Source of the DNA: a virus
IMG/VR virus record: IMGVR_UViG_3300047563_000022
Location: 1 to 35,677 of that record
Direction: 5' to 3' (one strand)
DNA length: 35,677 nucleotides
A program made the translations under genes and the position numbers. Below, one piece after another: positions 27,716 through 33,561 of this stretch; the first letter of the stretch is position 1; each line of letters opens with the position of its first letter. The notes under the pieces are model-generated. The model saw nothing but the letters and a program-made list of their open reading frames with translations, was not told the origin of the DNA and made no database searches.

Positions 27716-28397
27716 TTGCTGTAGTTAATAAGTCCCCTAATTCAGCCCATTTAACATCCCCTTCTCCTTCAGGATTAGTTTCCTCCCATTCAGTTTTAAC
27801 AGGTTGTTTGTCCAATTTACCAAATACTTTCATCTCTCTATCTCCCATTGTAGCTGAACCACGGATAGATGTAGTCTGTGATAACTCTTCCTCAATCTTC
27901 TTACGTAACTTATTCAACTCATCATAAGCTTTGTTGATAGTACTCATATTAGTTGTAAACTGATTGGGAGTGTATAACAACTTACCTTGTTTATCTGTTT
28001 GTGTAAAATCTACTGTTTCAAGATAAGTATCCATTGCTTCTAATCCTCTTAATGCAGCACGATAAGTCTTTAGCGGCCTACACATCTCATATTGTAAACA
28101 CTCATATTTAGACATTGCTAATTGAACAATATCTGACTTCACTTCTTCATTACTTAATCCGGTATAAGTTAAAGCTTCTGTATGCTTCTTATCCTCTTCC
28201 CAATCTGCAATAGGTGATGTGAAATCAAGCATAAAGTATATGTAAGTGAGACGTTTTATACCGATTAAATCTCTGTCCATTGGTGTCTTAGACTTTAAAC
28301 GTCCGTCGAATAAAGCTTTGAATTCCGGTATAAGTTTTATCCACGGTGCATTAACTTTTACATCATTGGTTGATTCTTCTATCTCAAATAGTTTCAT
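27705..28397 (-). CDS. Conserved packaging-module protein, possible small terminase, 230 aa
   Basis: The protein is charged and helical (MKLFEIEESTNDVKVNAPWI at the start). A coiled-coil segment INKAYDELNKLRKKIEEELS occurs near residues 152-171, and the tail is acidic. It lies immediately upstream of the Zn-ribbon gene and TerL and 1 base after the IHF-like gene. Small terminase subunits usually sit at this position and contain a coiled coil, so I suggest that role. No helix-turn-helix is obvious, and the assignment is by position only. It could equally be another conserved crAss-like protein of unknown role. Confidence 0.55.
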   Translation of the reverse strand: MKLFEIEESTNDVKVNAPWIKLIPEFKALFDGRLKSKTPMDRDLIGIKRLTYIYFMLDFTSPIADWEEDKKHTEALTYTGLSNEEVKSDIVQLAMSKYECLQYEMCRPLKTYRAALRGLEAMDTYLETVDFTQTDKQGKLLYTPNQFTTNMSTINKAYDELNKLRKKIEEELSQTTSIRGSATMGDREMKVFGKLDKQPVKTEWEETNPEGEGDVKWAELGDLLTTANGK

Positions 28398-28398
28398 C

Positions 28399-28701
28399 TT
28401 ATTCTTTGGGTTTAATATGTGTAGGTAATGTAGGCATTACATGTCTGTGGTTTGCCCATTGTAACTTCTTAGTCTTAACTTTAAACTTACCGAATCTTGG
28501 AATCATTACAGTTTCAAACGCCCCTTTCTTAATCGTATCTGAAACAAATCTTCCCACTATATGTACAATCTCTTCTACTTGTTTAGGAGAAACCTTACAT
28601 CTCTCAGCAACTTCTTTATACAGTCGCTGATTGGCAACTGGAACTTCTTTCAACTTCTTAGCTTCCACCTCTCGTGTGTTCTTCTTAGGTATAATGCTCA
28701 T
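28399..28701 (-). CDS. IHF/HU-family DNA-bending protein, 100 aa
   Basis: Length and motifs fit the HU/IHF fold. There is a helical N-terminus (LYKEVAERCKVSPKQVEEIV), then VGRFVSDTIKKGAFETVMIP, then RFGKFKVKTKK, the start of the beta-arm (family motif 'iPgFGkF'). The extended Lys-rich N-terminus and short C-terminus are phage-like. Crassvirales carry one or two IHF-like genes in this packaging region, and crAss virions are reported to contain IHF subunits. The protein could bend DNA at the packaging site or compact DNA. The start overlaps the end of the nuclease gene (ATGA). Confidence 0.82.
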   Translation of the reverse strand: MSIIPKKNTREVEAKKLKEVPVANQRLYKEVAERCKVSPKQVEEIVHIVGRFVSDTIKKGAFETVMIPRFGKFKVKTKKLQWANHRHVMPTLPTHIKPKE

Positions 28702-29417
28702 ATATACTTGTGTTTTTTAGCATGTGAAAGAATATTTACCACTTCTGTTCTCATATAATGTACATCATAGGGTGTATCTATACCATCTAAAGGTATGTGT
28801 ATGATAGTTCTATTACCCGGTAGAAATCCTAAATACTCTGCCATGTACTGATATATGGATAATTGTAGTGTATAATGCTGCATATTACAATCTTGAATGT
28901 GAGCTACAGGAGCTTTCATCATCTTTTGTGTACCATCTCTAAATACAAAACTTTTATGTTTAAGTTCCTTGTTGGTCTTATAATCTTCAATATGTATAAA
29001 TCTCTTACCATTGATAGTTTCAATTATACACTTATCTGCTCTACCTGCTATATGCCATCCGTGGTGCCACAATTTAAGTTCAGGATATATTCCATCTTCA
29101 AGTGTGTGGTAATTAATTAAATGTACATTATTTGTATTGAATACAGGTTTAGATTGTGGACTATCATATAACAACTGTTCTCTTTTATTGTGTTGCTCAG
29201 TCCCATACTCACAAGCCTCTTTAGAAGTCTTCTTCCACTCATTCAACCAATACTCAGGTGTATTACCTCTCTTTCGTGCAGTAATTTCCGCCATTTTCCG
29301 AGCTTCAAACGGCTGTTTATACCTACCAATAAGTGTAGTAGCGGAAGTATATACCTGTTTAACCTCGTTCAACAAAGTATAATATGTATGTGAAGGATCA
29401 TCATAAAATACTTCCAT
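28698..29417 (-). CDS. PD-(D/E)XK-family exonuclease, 239 aa
   Basis: The active-site pattern of RecB/Cas4/lambda-exonuclease-like enzymes is visible: a helix with GTEQHNKRE (H76), E113 in YPELKLW, GRADK (D128), IEDYKT (D145 and K147), and a downstream QLSIY (Q185, Y189), the QxxxY motif. These residues bind the metal and attack DNA ends or single strands. It is the first gene of the late block, 21 bases downstream of a promoter-like -7 box, followed by the IHF-like gene. Crassvirales are known to have such a nuclease beside IHF genes and TerL. Possible roles are packaging-related end processing or recombination. Confidence 0.82.
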   Translation of the reverse strand: MEVFYDDPSHTYYTLLNEVKQVYTSATTLIGRYKQPFEARKMAEITARKRGNTPEYWLNEWKKTSKEACEYGTEQHNKREQLLYDSPQSKPVFNTNNVHLINYHTLEDGIYPELKLWHHGWHIAGRADKCIIETINGKRFIHIEDYKTNKELKHKSFVFRDGTQKMMKAPVAHIQDCNMQHYTLQLSIYQYMAEYLGFLPGNRTIIHIPLDGIDTPYDVHYMRTEVVNILSHAKKHKYI

Positions 29418-29437
29418 AATCTGTGTGTAGTTTAATA

Positions 29438-29470
29438 CAAAGTTATGTAGTTTTTGTCATAGTAAAACAA
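29438..29470 (-). promoter_or_regulatory. Candidate late promoter (minus strand)
   Basis: TAACTTTG (29445-29438, minus strand) is a complete -7 match, with TTG (29470-29468) 22 bases upstream. It faces the virion genes and starts 21 bases before the ATG at 29417. A 16-base palindrome at 29485-29500 lies just upstream and may be its operator. Confidence 0.58.
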
Positions 29471-29484
29471 GCCCACCCATTTTT

Positions 29485-29500
29485 GGTATAAAAATATACC
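29485..29500. repeat. 16-base palindrome between divergent promoters
   Basis: GGTATAAAAATATACC is a perfect inverted repeat with 6-bp arms and a 4-base centre. It sits 15 bases upstream of the minus-strand -33 element, so it could be an activator or repressor site for the late operon. The protein that would bind it is unknown. Confidence 0.55.
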
Positions 29501-29593
29501 CTTGGCATAGGTTGAATAATATCAGCGAGTATATGGTACAATGTTAAATTTCCATTTCCTAAAATGTAGTATTGAAAATCGTGTATGTGTTAA

Positions 29594-29657
29594 GGGTGTG
29601 ATACCACTTCCTTGTGAAGTCCCCGGCTTAATCTTGGCAGGAAAGTGACCCGTATCA
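29594..29657. other. Structured segment in the divergent intergenic region
   Basis: Within the 310-base gap between the two gene blocks, several pairings compete. TGATAC (29599-29604) pairs with GTATCA (29652-29657); CACTT (29605-29609) with AAGTG (29643-29647); GGGT (29594-29597) with ACCC (29648-29651); and ACTTC/GAAGT form a small hairpin at 29606-29620. Mutually exclusive helices are typical of switching RNAs. However, the plus-strand promoter candidate lies downstream, so this may be a separate small RNA or simply chance. No known riboswitch was recognised. Confidence 0.3.
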
Positions 29658-29661
29658 TTCT

Positions 29662-29692
29662 TTTGCCTTAATCAATTTACGGGATAAATTAA
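29662..29692 (+). promoter_or_regulatory. Candidate early promoter (plus strand)
   Basis: TTTG (29662-29665), a 19-base spacer and TAAATTAA (29685-29692) match the Bacteroidota spacing and the -33 box exactly, with partial -7 match (TAnnTT). Transcription would start near 29698, just before a palindrome and about 30 bases before the ATG at 29728. Confidence 0.5.
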
Positions 29693-29701
29693 ATTTAGGA
29701 A

Positions 29702-29714
29702 GGTTTCTGAAACC
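29702..29714. repeat. Operator-like palindrome in the early leader
   Basis: GGTTTCTGAAACC is a perfect inverted repeat (6-bp arms, 1-base centre) at about +5 to +17 of the predicted early transcript. Its position suits a repressor that blocks early transcription. The loop is too short for a good RNA hairpin, so a DNA-binding site is more likely. Confidence 0.5.
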
Positions 29715-29730
29715 AACATCTCAGACAATG
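29715..29730 (+). repeat. 16-nt leader repeat, copy 1 (AACATCTCAGACAATG)
   Basis: The 16 bases ending in the ATG of the gene at 29728 are identical to those ending in the ATG at 33147. There is no Shine-Dalgarno sequence, as is usual in Bacteroidota, so the shared A-rich leader may set translation of both genes. Confidence 0.6.
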
Positions 29731-30321
29731 GCTCAATCAACATTTCGCATCAACACTCTACAATCAGTTCAAAATGTTTTGAATGCACGCAAGTCAATCA
29801 CCGAGGCAATGGAAGGTTCGTTTCAAGTATTAACAGTTCGTGGCTCAGGCAACGTAATCCCTGTTAAAACTAAGGATGGAGAAAATGTTCCAGCAGCAGA
29901 CGGTTCAGGCTTAATGCTTGAGAAGAAACTGTTCAACCTTGTATGCAATTCAGCGATTGCTATTAAGAACACACGTAACCAAGCGATATTACGTGAAGCT
30001 TATGCCGCTGAGAAGGCAGGCGATGCTACTAAAGCAGCAGAGTTGTACAACCAATACCTTAACAAGACACAAGTGTCTATAAGTGTGTTGAATACAACTG
30101 CAATGTTCGACCGCATTCAAGACGGCGACCAAATTAAAGGCAAAGTACAGAAGATTACAACCGAGAACGGAAGTGTTTTAACTCTTGACCCTAAGAGTTT
30201 AAGTATTAAGGAGGCAGGTTATGGCGACGACACGAAAGTGGATTTGTTTGCTATGGCTCTTTCTGAAGATGCACCTGTACACGCTGAAGAAGTTACTGCA
30301 CCTGTTACAGCAGAGGCATAA
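29728..30321 (+). CDS. Unrecognised first early protein, 197 aa
   Basis: I do not recognise this 197-residue protein. It starts MAQSTFRINTLQSVQNVLNA. It has an Ala/Lys-rich helical centre (ILREAYAAEKAGDATKAAEL, about 106-125), then a beta-rich part with GDQIKGKVQKITTENGSVLT (about 136-155), and an acidic C-terminus (EDAPVHAEEVTAPVTAEA). A beta domain followed by an acidic tail recalls single-strand DNA-binding proteins, but no clear OB-fold motif is present. It has its own promoter, a special 16-nt leader and a strong terminator (30333-30361). Its codon use looks less A/T-biased than its neighbours. All this suggests an abundant protein made early. Confidence 0.72.
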   Translation: MAQSTFRINTLQSVQNVLNARKSITEAMEGSFQVLTVRGSGNVIPVKTKDGENVPAADGSGLMLEKKLFNLVCNSAIAIKNTRNQAILREAYAAEKAGDATKAAELYNQYLNKTQVSISVLNTTAMFDRIQDGDQIKGKVQKITTENGSVLTLDPKSLSIKEAGYGDDTKVDLFAMALSEDAPVHAEEVTAPVTAEA

Positions 30322-30332
30322 CACAACACTCA

Positions 30333-30361
30333 TAATGGCTGAGTATAACTGCCATTATTTT
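30333..30361 (+). terminator. Rho-independent terminator after the 197-aa gene
   Basis: TAATGGC (30333-30339) and GCCATTA (30351-30357) form a perfect 7-bp stem with an 11-base loop, followed by TTTT. It lies 11 bases after the stop codon, so the first early gene is probably a single-gene transcript. Confidence 0.75.
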
Positions 30362-30394
30362 AAACAACATTATTAACATTCAATACTACTTATT

Positions 30395-30496
30395 ATGTCC
30401 ACCACAATCATCCATAATGGTGTTGCACATCGTGTATTCTATAACACGATTGCCGAATTGAAAGCTGCAATACGCTTGATATTTACTTCAGAATAA
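30395..30496 (+). CDS. Small hypothetical protein, 33 aa
   Basis: The frame reads MSTTIIHNGVAHRVFYNTIA and ends LKAAIRLIFTSE. It lies between two terminators. The tail is amphipathic (AELKAAIRLIF). The ATG is preceded by an A/T-rich stretch suited to Bacteroidota initiation. The frame is too short for confident prediction, and no family is recognised. Confidence 0.35.
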   Translation: MSTTIIHNGVAHRVFYNTIAELKAAIRLIFTSE

Positions 30497-30517
30497 ACAC
30501 CAATTATCGATTAACAT

Positions 30518-30561
30518 CAACACTGTCTATATTCAATGTATAGATATGTGTTGGTGTTTTT
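30518..30561 (+). terminator. Two-part hairpin terminator
   Basis: CAACAC (30518-30523) pairs with GTGTTG (30548-30553), and inside it TCTATA (30526-30531) pairs with TATAGA (30539-30544) around a 7-base loop. GGTGTTTTT follows. This is a convincing intrinsic terminator ahead of the DUF6011-like gene. Confidence 0.72.
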
Positions 30562-30608
30562 CTTTGTACGTGCACCAGTGTAGTAGTAACGACCAAACAT
30601 ATAAGTGT

Positions 30609-31031
30609 ATGAATATTATACCAACAGAATATGCACTTACATTCCTGTTAGGAGGTAAGGCAAGGTTTGTGCTGTGGAATAAGGTTAGTGGCAACAGGTT
30701 TGAATACAATGTAACCATCAAAGAAGACAAGAGTGGTAGAATATGGTGGGTTAGGAGTGAACATCACTTCATAGGTACATTATATGAGTGGAATGGCAGT
30801 GTACAATTTAAGAAGTCTAAGGACATTAACCCAGATTTAATGGAGTATAAAGCTATTACGTGGTATATAGGTAGGTTAGTTAATAAGCCAACATCTATAC
30901 CGGATAACATAGTCATATACCATTTAGGAATATGTAGTGTATGCCAAAGACAATTAACAGATCCAGTTAGTGTTGAACAAGGTATAGGGCCTGTGTGTAG
31001 GGGTAGAAGAGTTAAGACTCGCTCTCACTAA
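30609..31031 (+). CDS. DUF6011-like Cys-motif protein, 140 aa
   Basis: I choose the ATG at 30609 (MNIIPTEYALTFLLGGKARF) because the longer frame from 30546 begins inside a terminator. The C-terminus holds CSVCQRQLTDPVSVEQGIGP followed by VC, which fits the 'CxxCgrxLtdpxSvxxGiGpxC' signature of DUF6011, a presumed zinc-binding motif found in phage and plasmid proteins. The N-terminal 90 residues are a mixed domain with many Trp/Tyr and polar residues. The 3' end overlaps the oppositely oriented RepL-like gene by 20 bases. Function unknown; nucleic-acid binding is plausible. Confidence 0.72.
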   Translation: MNIIPTEYALTFLLGGKARFVLWNKVSGNRFEYNVTIKEDKSGRIWWVRSEHHFIGTLYEWNGSVQFKKSKDINPDLMEYKAITWYIGRLVNKPTSIPDNIVIYHLGICSVCQRQLTDPVSVEQGIGPVCRGRRVKTRSH

Positions 31032-31503
31032 CTACATTCTCACTGAATTTAGTTAATCTATTCCCAAGAAAAAACTTAGAAGGATTAATCCAGTATGTAG
31101 ATACTCGTGAAACACGTTTAGCTATTATGCCTCTATCAATCAACTCTTTTACGCCATTATAGAATGGAGTCTTAAATATTACTAACTTATCAGGATAATT
31201 AGCATCAAAAGCATCTAATGGTTTAAGCTCAATGTAATCTTTATTCCATCTCAAGTGTAGGAGTATATAACCCAAGACTTTTAAAGCAGGAGTAGAGTAT
31301 TGATGTAGTTCCATAAAGTCCATTCCTTCATACCAAGAACCTTTAGTGATGTCCACTTCTCTTGGAATTTTAACTGATTTATTGGAAAATTGCCCTATTG
31401 AATCATTATGAATTGTCCATTCTGTGTACTTAATTATCGGTTTTAGGGAAAGTGACGCTAAAAAGGGATTTACTGATACTGATTTTTCCTCTGTTTTTGA
31501 CAT
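31012..31503 (-). CDS. RepL-like replication initiator, 163 aa
   Basis: The sequence has a winged-helix feel. There is a helical core with LKVLGYILLHLRWNKDYIEL, a second with YNGVKELIDRGIIAKRVSRV, and then STYWINPSKFFLGNRLTKF. The ending 'xYxINPxxffxGxR' is the signature of RepL-type plasmid replication proteins, which open the plasmid origin. RepL-like genes are known in crAss-like phages and have been linked to a plasmid-like state. The gene is on the minus strand among plus-strand neighbours, converging on the DUF6011-like gene. The 480-base region upstream has repeated TGTCC sites. Function in this phage is inferred. Confidence 0.66.
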   Translation of the reverse strand: MSKTEEKSVSVNPFLASLSLKPIIKYTEWTIHNDSIGQFSNKSVKIPREVDITKGSWYEGMDFMELHQYSTPALKVLGYILLHLRWNKDYIELKPLDAFDANYPDKLVIFKTPFYNGVKELIDRGIIAKRVSRVSTYWINPSKFFLGNRLTKFSENVVSESES

Positions 31504-31984
31504 AATTTATGATTTAGAGGTAAATATAGGGAAAAACATTTAGAATACAGTATTATTATTGAGGAATTTTCCCGTGTAAAGAGGAAAAAAATGTGCGTTA
31601 TATATATAATACATATTATACTCTTTTCTGTGTAGTATTCCTTGTCCCAATTTCAGACAAAACATTAACTCTTGTCCGAAATCCAGACATAGACATCACT
31701 TAGACGGAGAGCCAGCAACTCCCTTTCTCATTCTCACACTCAGCATTAAACACATTTCGGACACATTGGACATTCTCAACAACAAGTGTATAGTTTCATT
31801 CTTCATTAGATATGAACAAGACTACCCATTCTACACAGTTAACATGCGTATAGTGGTGTAAATCTCATACCTAATCAGAAGGTAATAAACTACATCTCTA
31901 CACACAACCATATTACATCATCGGCTATACATTACCTAACAGACTACATATACTGTTATTATGTATAGTTAAACACTCTAAACA
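31504..31984. other. 480-base intergenic region between RepL-like gene and next gene
   Basis: No frame longer than about 15 codons with an ATG was found. It holds A/T-rich alternating sequence (31595-31620, TATATATATAATACATATTA), then the TGTCC-repeat cluster (31641-31772), then a C/T- and A-rich stretch of unknown role. Upstream of RepL on the minus strand, TATATTTA is a weak -7-like box. Its length, A/T-rich block and short repeats are what one expects of a plasmid-type origin or control region, but no origin motif can be named. Confidence 0.45.
31641..31772. repeat. Cluster of TGTCC operator-like repeats
   Basis: CTTGTCCCAATTTCAGACA (31641-31659) and CTTGTCCGAAATCCAGACA (31671-31689) match at 16 of 19 bases and start 30 bases apart, about three helix turns. 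Each has partial dyad symmetry TGTC-N9-GACA. An inverted form, TTTCGGACA (31755-31763), followed by GGACA (31768-31772), appears downstream. Such spacing suits cooperative binding of a dimeric protein. Confidence 0.62.
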
Positions 31985-32194
31985 ATGACCAACGACTACC
32001 TATACAATGCTCTGAATGGCTTTATGGCTACAATGTCCAGAGAACCAGCAGTCATAATACTACATCCTCAAGGATGGTACAAACTACTTAGGTCTAACCA
32101 ACCTGCATCTTATAATCTGTCTGAACCTAAATGGAACGGAATCAAGGTTATTCGTTCAACGGATATAAAAGAAGATGAAGTAGAGATTTACTAA
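31985..32194 (+). CDS. Small conserved-type phage protein, 69 aa
   Basis: The protein MTNDYLYNALNGFMATMSRE... ends WNGIKVIRSTDIKEDEVEIY. A short helix followed by a beta ending 'gikVirStDlkedeve' is a pattern I recall from many small phage proteins of unknown role. It has no signal or membrane segment. A 32-residue membrane peptide gene follows after 15 bases, probably in the same message. Confidence 0.6.
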   Translation: MTNDYLYNALNGFMATMSREPAVIILHPQGWYKLLRSNQPASYNLSEPKWNGIKVIRSTDIKEDEVEIY

Positions 32195-32209
32195 TTAAAT
32201 CACTAACAA

Positions 32210-32308
32210 ATGACACTCCAACAACTCAGAGATTTACCCAACAATCCCAAAGCTCAATGGATATTTATTATACTATTCTGTATAATCCTATATCTACTCA
32301 AACATTAA
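32210..32308 (+). CDS. Tiny membrane peptide, 32 aa
   Basis: The frame reads MTLQQLRDLPNNPKAQWIFI and continues ILFCIILYLLKH. A polar N-terminal half is followed by a 14-residue hydrophobic helix, so it would be a single-pass membrane peptide. It begins 15 bases after the preceding stop and ends 21 bases before the lipoprotein gene, in line with an operon. Short size keeps confidence moderate. A role in lysis control or superinfection exclusion is only speculation. Confidence 0.5.
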   Translation: MTLQQLRDLPNNPKAQWIFIILFCIILYLLKH

Positions 32309-32329
32309 CTCACAATTAAATAACTCACA

Positions 32330-32683
32330 ATGAAATTTACATTACTCGCAATAATGCTCGCTTTAATAGTATGCAGTTGCACAAAAGAACAATCTATCAT
32401 TCCACCCTCAGATAATTGGAGTGGTAAGTACACAGGTCTTAGAGACAGTGGTACATTTAAAATTACCATTACCAATGGAGAGGTTACAGGTACATCTACA
32501 TCATACGTTTATCGTGAAACGGTAGATGTTCACGGGACATTAACCAATGGTACATTAAGAGCCACAGCAGGTACAGCTACAAGTGGAGCAACATTCAATG
32601 GCACAGTCTATACAACTTCAGCCAATGGAACGTGGTATAATACATACCAATTCACCGGTACTTGGAGTGCTGTAAAATATTAA
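32330..32683 (+). CDS. Phage-encoded lipoprotein, 117 aa
   Basis: The N-terminus MKFTLLAIMLALIVCSC is a signal peptide with a lipobox (VCSC), so C17 would be lipidated after cleavage by signal peptidase II. The mature protein (TKEQSIIPPSDNWSGKYTG onward) is Thr/Gly/Ser-rich and beta-stranded, with repeating GT/GTL/GTV/GTW turns, like small outer-membrane beta domains. It should sit in the host envelope. Phage lipoproteins of this kind often block superinfection by shielding receptors, but that is inference. A hairpin starts two bases after its stop. Confidence 0.72.
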   Translation: MKFTLLAIMLALIVCSCTKEQSIIPPSDNWSGKYTGLRDSGTFKITITNGEVTGTSTSYVYRETVDVHGTLTNGTLRATAGTATSGATFNGTVYTTSANGTWYNTYQFTGTWSAVKY

Positions 32684-32684
32684 A

Positions 32685-32866
32685 TCCCTTTGATTAGGGA
32701 ATAAACAACAGTCTCGTGTCTGAGATCTAAGTGAGTACTATACCATTATCCCTGCATTAGGCAGGTTAATATAGTGCTCACCTGTCGTTTTCAATTTCTT
32801 CCACTCTGTTCTCCGGTATAAGAAAGGATAAGTATAGTGCCGACTTACATCCGCAGAGTGGATATT
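32685..32866 (+). ncRNA. Structured RNA segment between two small genes
   Basis: Four helices occur in 180 bases without a reading frame. TCCCT/AGGGA lies at 32685-32700. GTGAGTACTATA (32731-32742) pairs with 32770-32781 over 12 bp with one G-U. Nested inside it is CCTGC/GCAGG (32751-32765). CCACTCTGT (32801-32809) pairs with GCAGAGTGG (32853-32861), enclosing CGGTATA with TATA..CCG. The octamer TATAGTGC is repeated at 32770 and 32833. A T-rich stretch follows. The segment may be a small RNA or a regulatory leader of the gene at 32892. It matches no RNA class I know. Confidence 0.5.
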
Positions 32867-32891
32867 TTAATAATCTTAAACTTCAAATATT

Positions 32892-33068
32892 ATGTGGTAT
32901 TTATTCAATGGCTTTATCCTTGCAGCAGGAGTTTACCTCTTATTGTTAGGTATGTCCAATCAAATCGTAGCTTCAGCAGTGCACAAACGAAAATCAAAGT
33001 ATAGCTCTACACAATTTGTGGTAGGTTGTGCATTGATATTTTTGTGGTATGCTTTATCTCATTCTTAA
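32892..33068 (+). CDS. Small two-helix membrane protein, 58 aa
   Basis: The frame starts MWYLFNGFILAAGVYLLLLG, has a basic loop AVHKRKSKYSSTQF and ends GCALIFLWYALSHS. Two hydrophobic segments (about residues 4-20 and 43-55) flank a basic loop, so both ends would be outside the cytoplasm. It follows the structured RNA by about 26 bases and is followed by a terminator-like hairpin. Two-helix phage peptides include holins and exclusion proteins; no family was recognised. Confidence 0.55.
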   Translation: MWYLFNGFILAAGVYLLLLGMSNQIVASAVHKRKSKYSSTQFVVGCALIFLWYALSHS

Positions 33069-33090
33069 ACTTTACATTCCTATTTCTACT

Positions 33091-33123
33091 AATCACCATT
33101 TAGGTAAAATGGAGATTATTTAT
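33091..33123 (+). terminator. Terminator-like hairpin after the 58-aa gene
   Basis: CCATTT (33096-33101) pairs with AAATGG (33107-33112) and, beyond an A-A mismatch, AATC (33091-33094) pairs with GATT (33114-33117). The loop is AGGTA. The following ATTTATT is only moderately T-rich. Confidence 0.5.
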
Positions 33124-33133
33124 TAACAATTTA

Positions 33134-33149
33134 AACATCTCAGACAATG
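33134..33149 (+). repeat. 16-nt leader repeat, copy 2 (AACATCTCAGACAATG)
   Basis: This copy is identical to 29715-29730 and again ends in a start codon (ATG at 33147). The coding sequences that follow are unrelated, so the shared element is the leader, not the gene. Confidence 0.6.
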
Positions 33150-33521
33150 AAAAAGTTCCTATTCGCCTTATTGGCATTGACACTTTGCAACAGTATAATT
33201 GCACAGAATCACGTTAAATTTACTATGTCTAAGTCGCCTAATGTAACGTACACAGTGAATACAACCAAAGCAACAAGTTATCCTACAAACTCTCAGTTAG
33301 TACCAACTACTCAAGCATCTGTACCCCAAGGACAGGTATTTGATTTAGATAAGAAAGTACCTAAGACTAAACAGGATTGCTTAAAGGGTAGCACAGTAAC
33401 CACTAACACCGCTACATATAAAGGAGTAAATAATACAGTATATGTTACCAATAAGGGTAAGATGTTCATCATACTCCAAAATAAGACGGGTGATGGTTAT
33501 TACAGGAAATACATTAAGTAA
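33147..33521 (+). CDS. Secreted periplasmic protein, 124 aa
   Basis: MKKFLFALLALTLCNSIIAQ is a classical signal peptide, with probable cleavage after A19 (SIIA). The mature part is Thr/Lys/Asn-rich with alternating beta residues (VTYTVNTTKATSYPTNSQLV) and a basic C-terminus GDGYYRKYIK. A single Cys remains in the mature protein. The role is unknown; export to the periplasm is the only firm conclusion. It carries the same 16-nt leader as the first early gene, which suggests shared timing or high expression. Confidence 0.66.
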   Translation: MKKFLFALLALTLCNSIIAQNHVKFTMSKSPNVTYTVNTTKATSYPTNSQLVPTTQASVPQGQVFDLDKKVPKTKQDCLKGSTVTTNTATYKGVNNTVYVTNKGKMFIILQNKTGDGYYRKYIK

Positions 33522-33561
33522 ACATATAGTCCTTAGCATGACTTGAAACTGCTATTTTAAT

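Noticed and set aside
1-29417. Genome-wide stop-codon reassignment (TAG or TGA), as in some crAss-like phages
   Set aside because: Late genes are uninterrupted under the standard code; TGA ends at least two genes in ATGA overlaps and TAG ends the ligase. Only the TAA in the small gene at 18920-19168 is anomalous.
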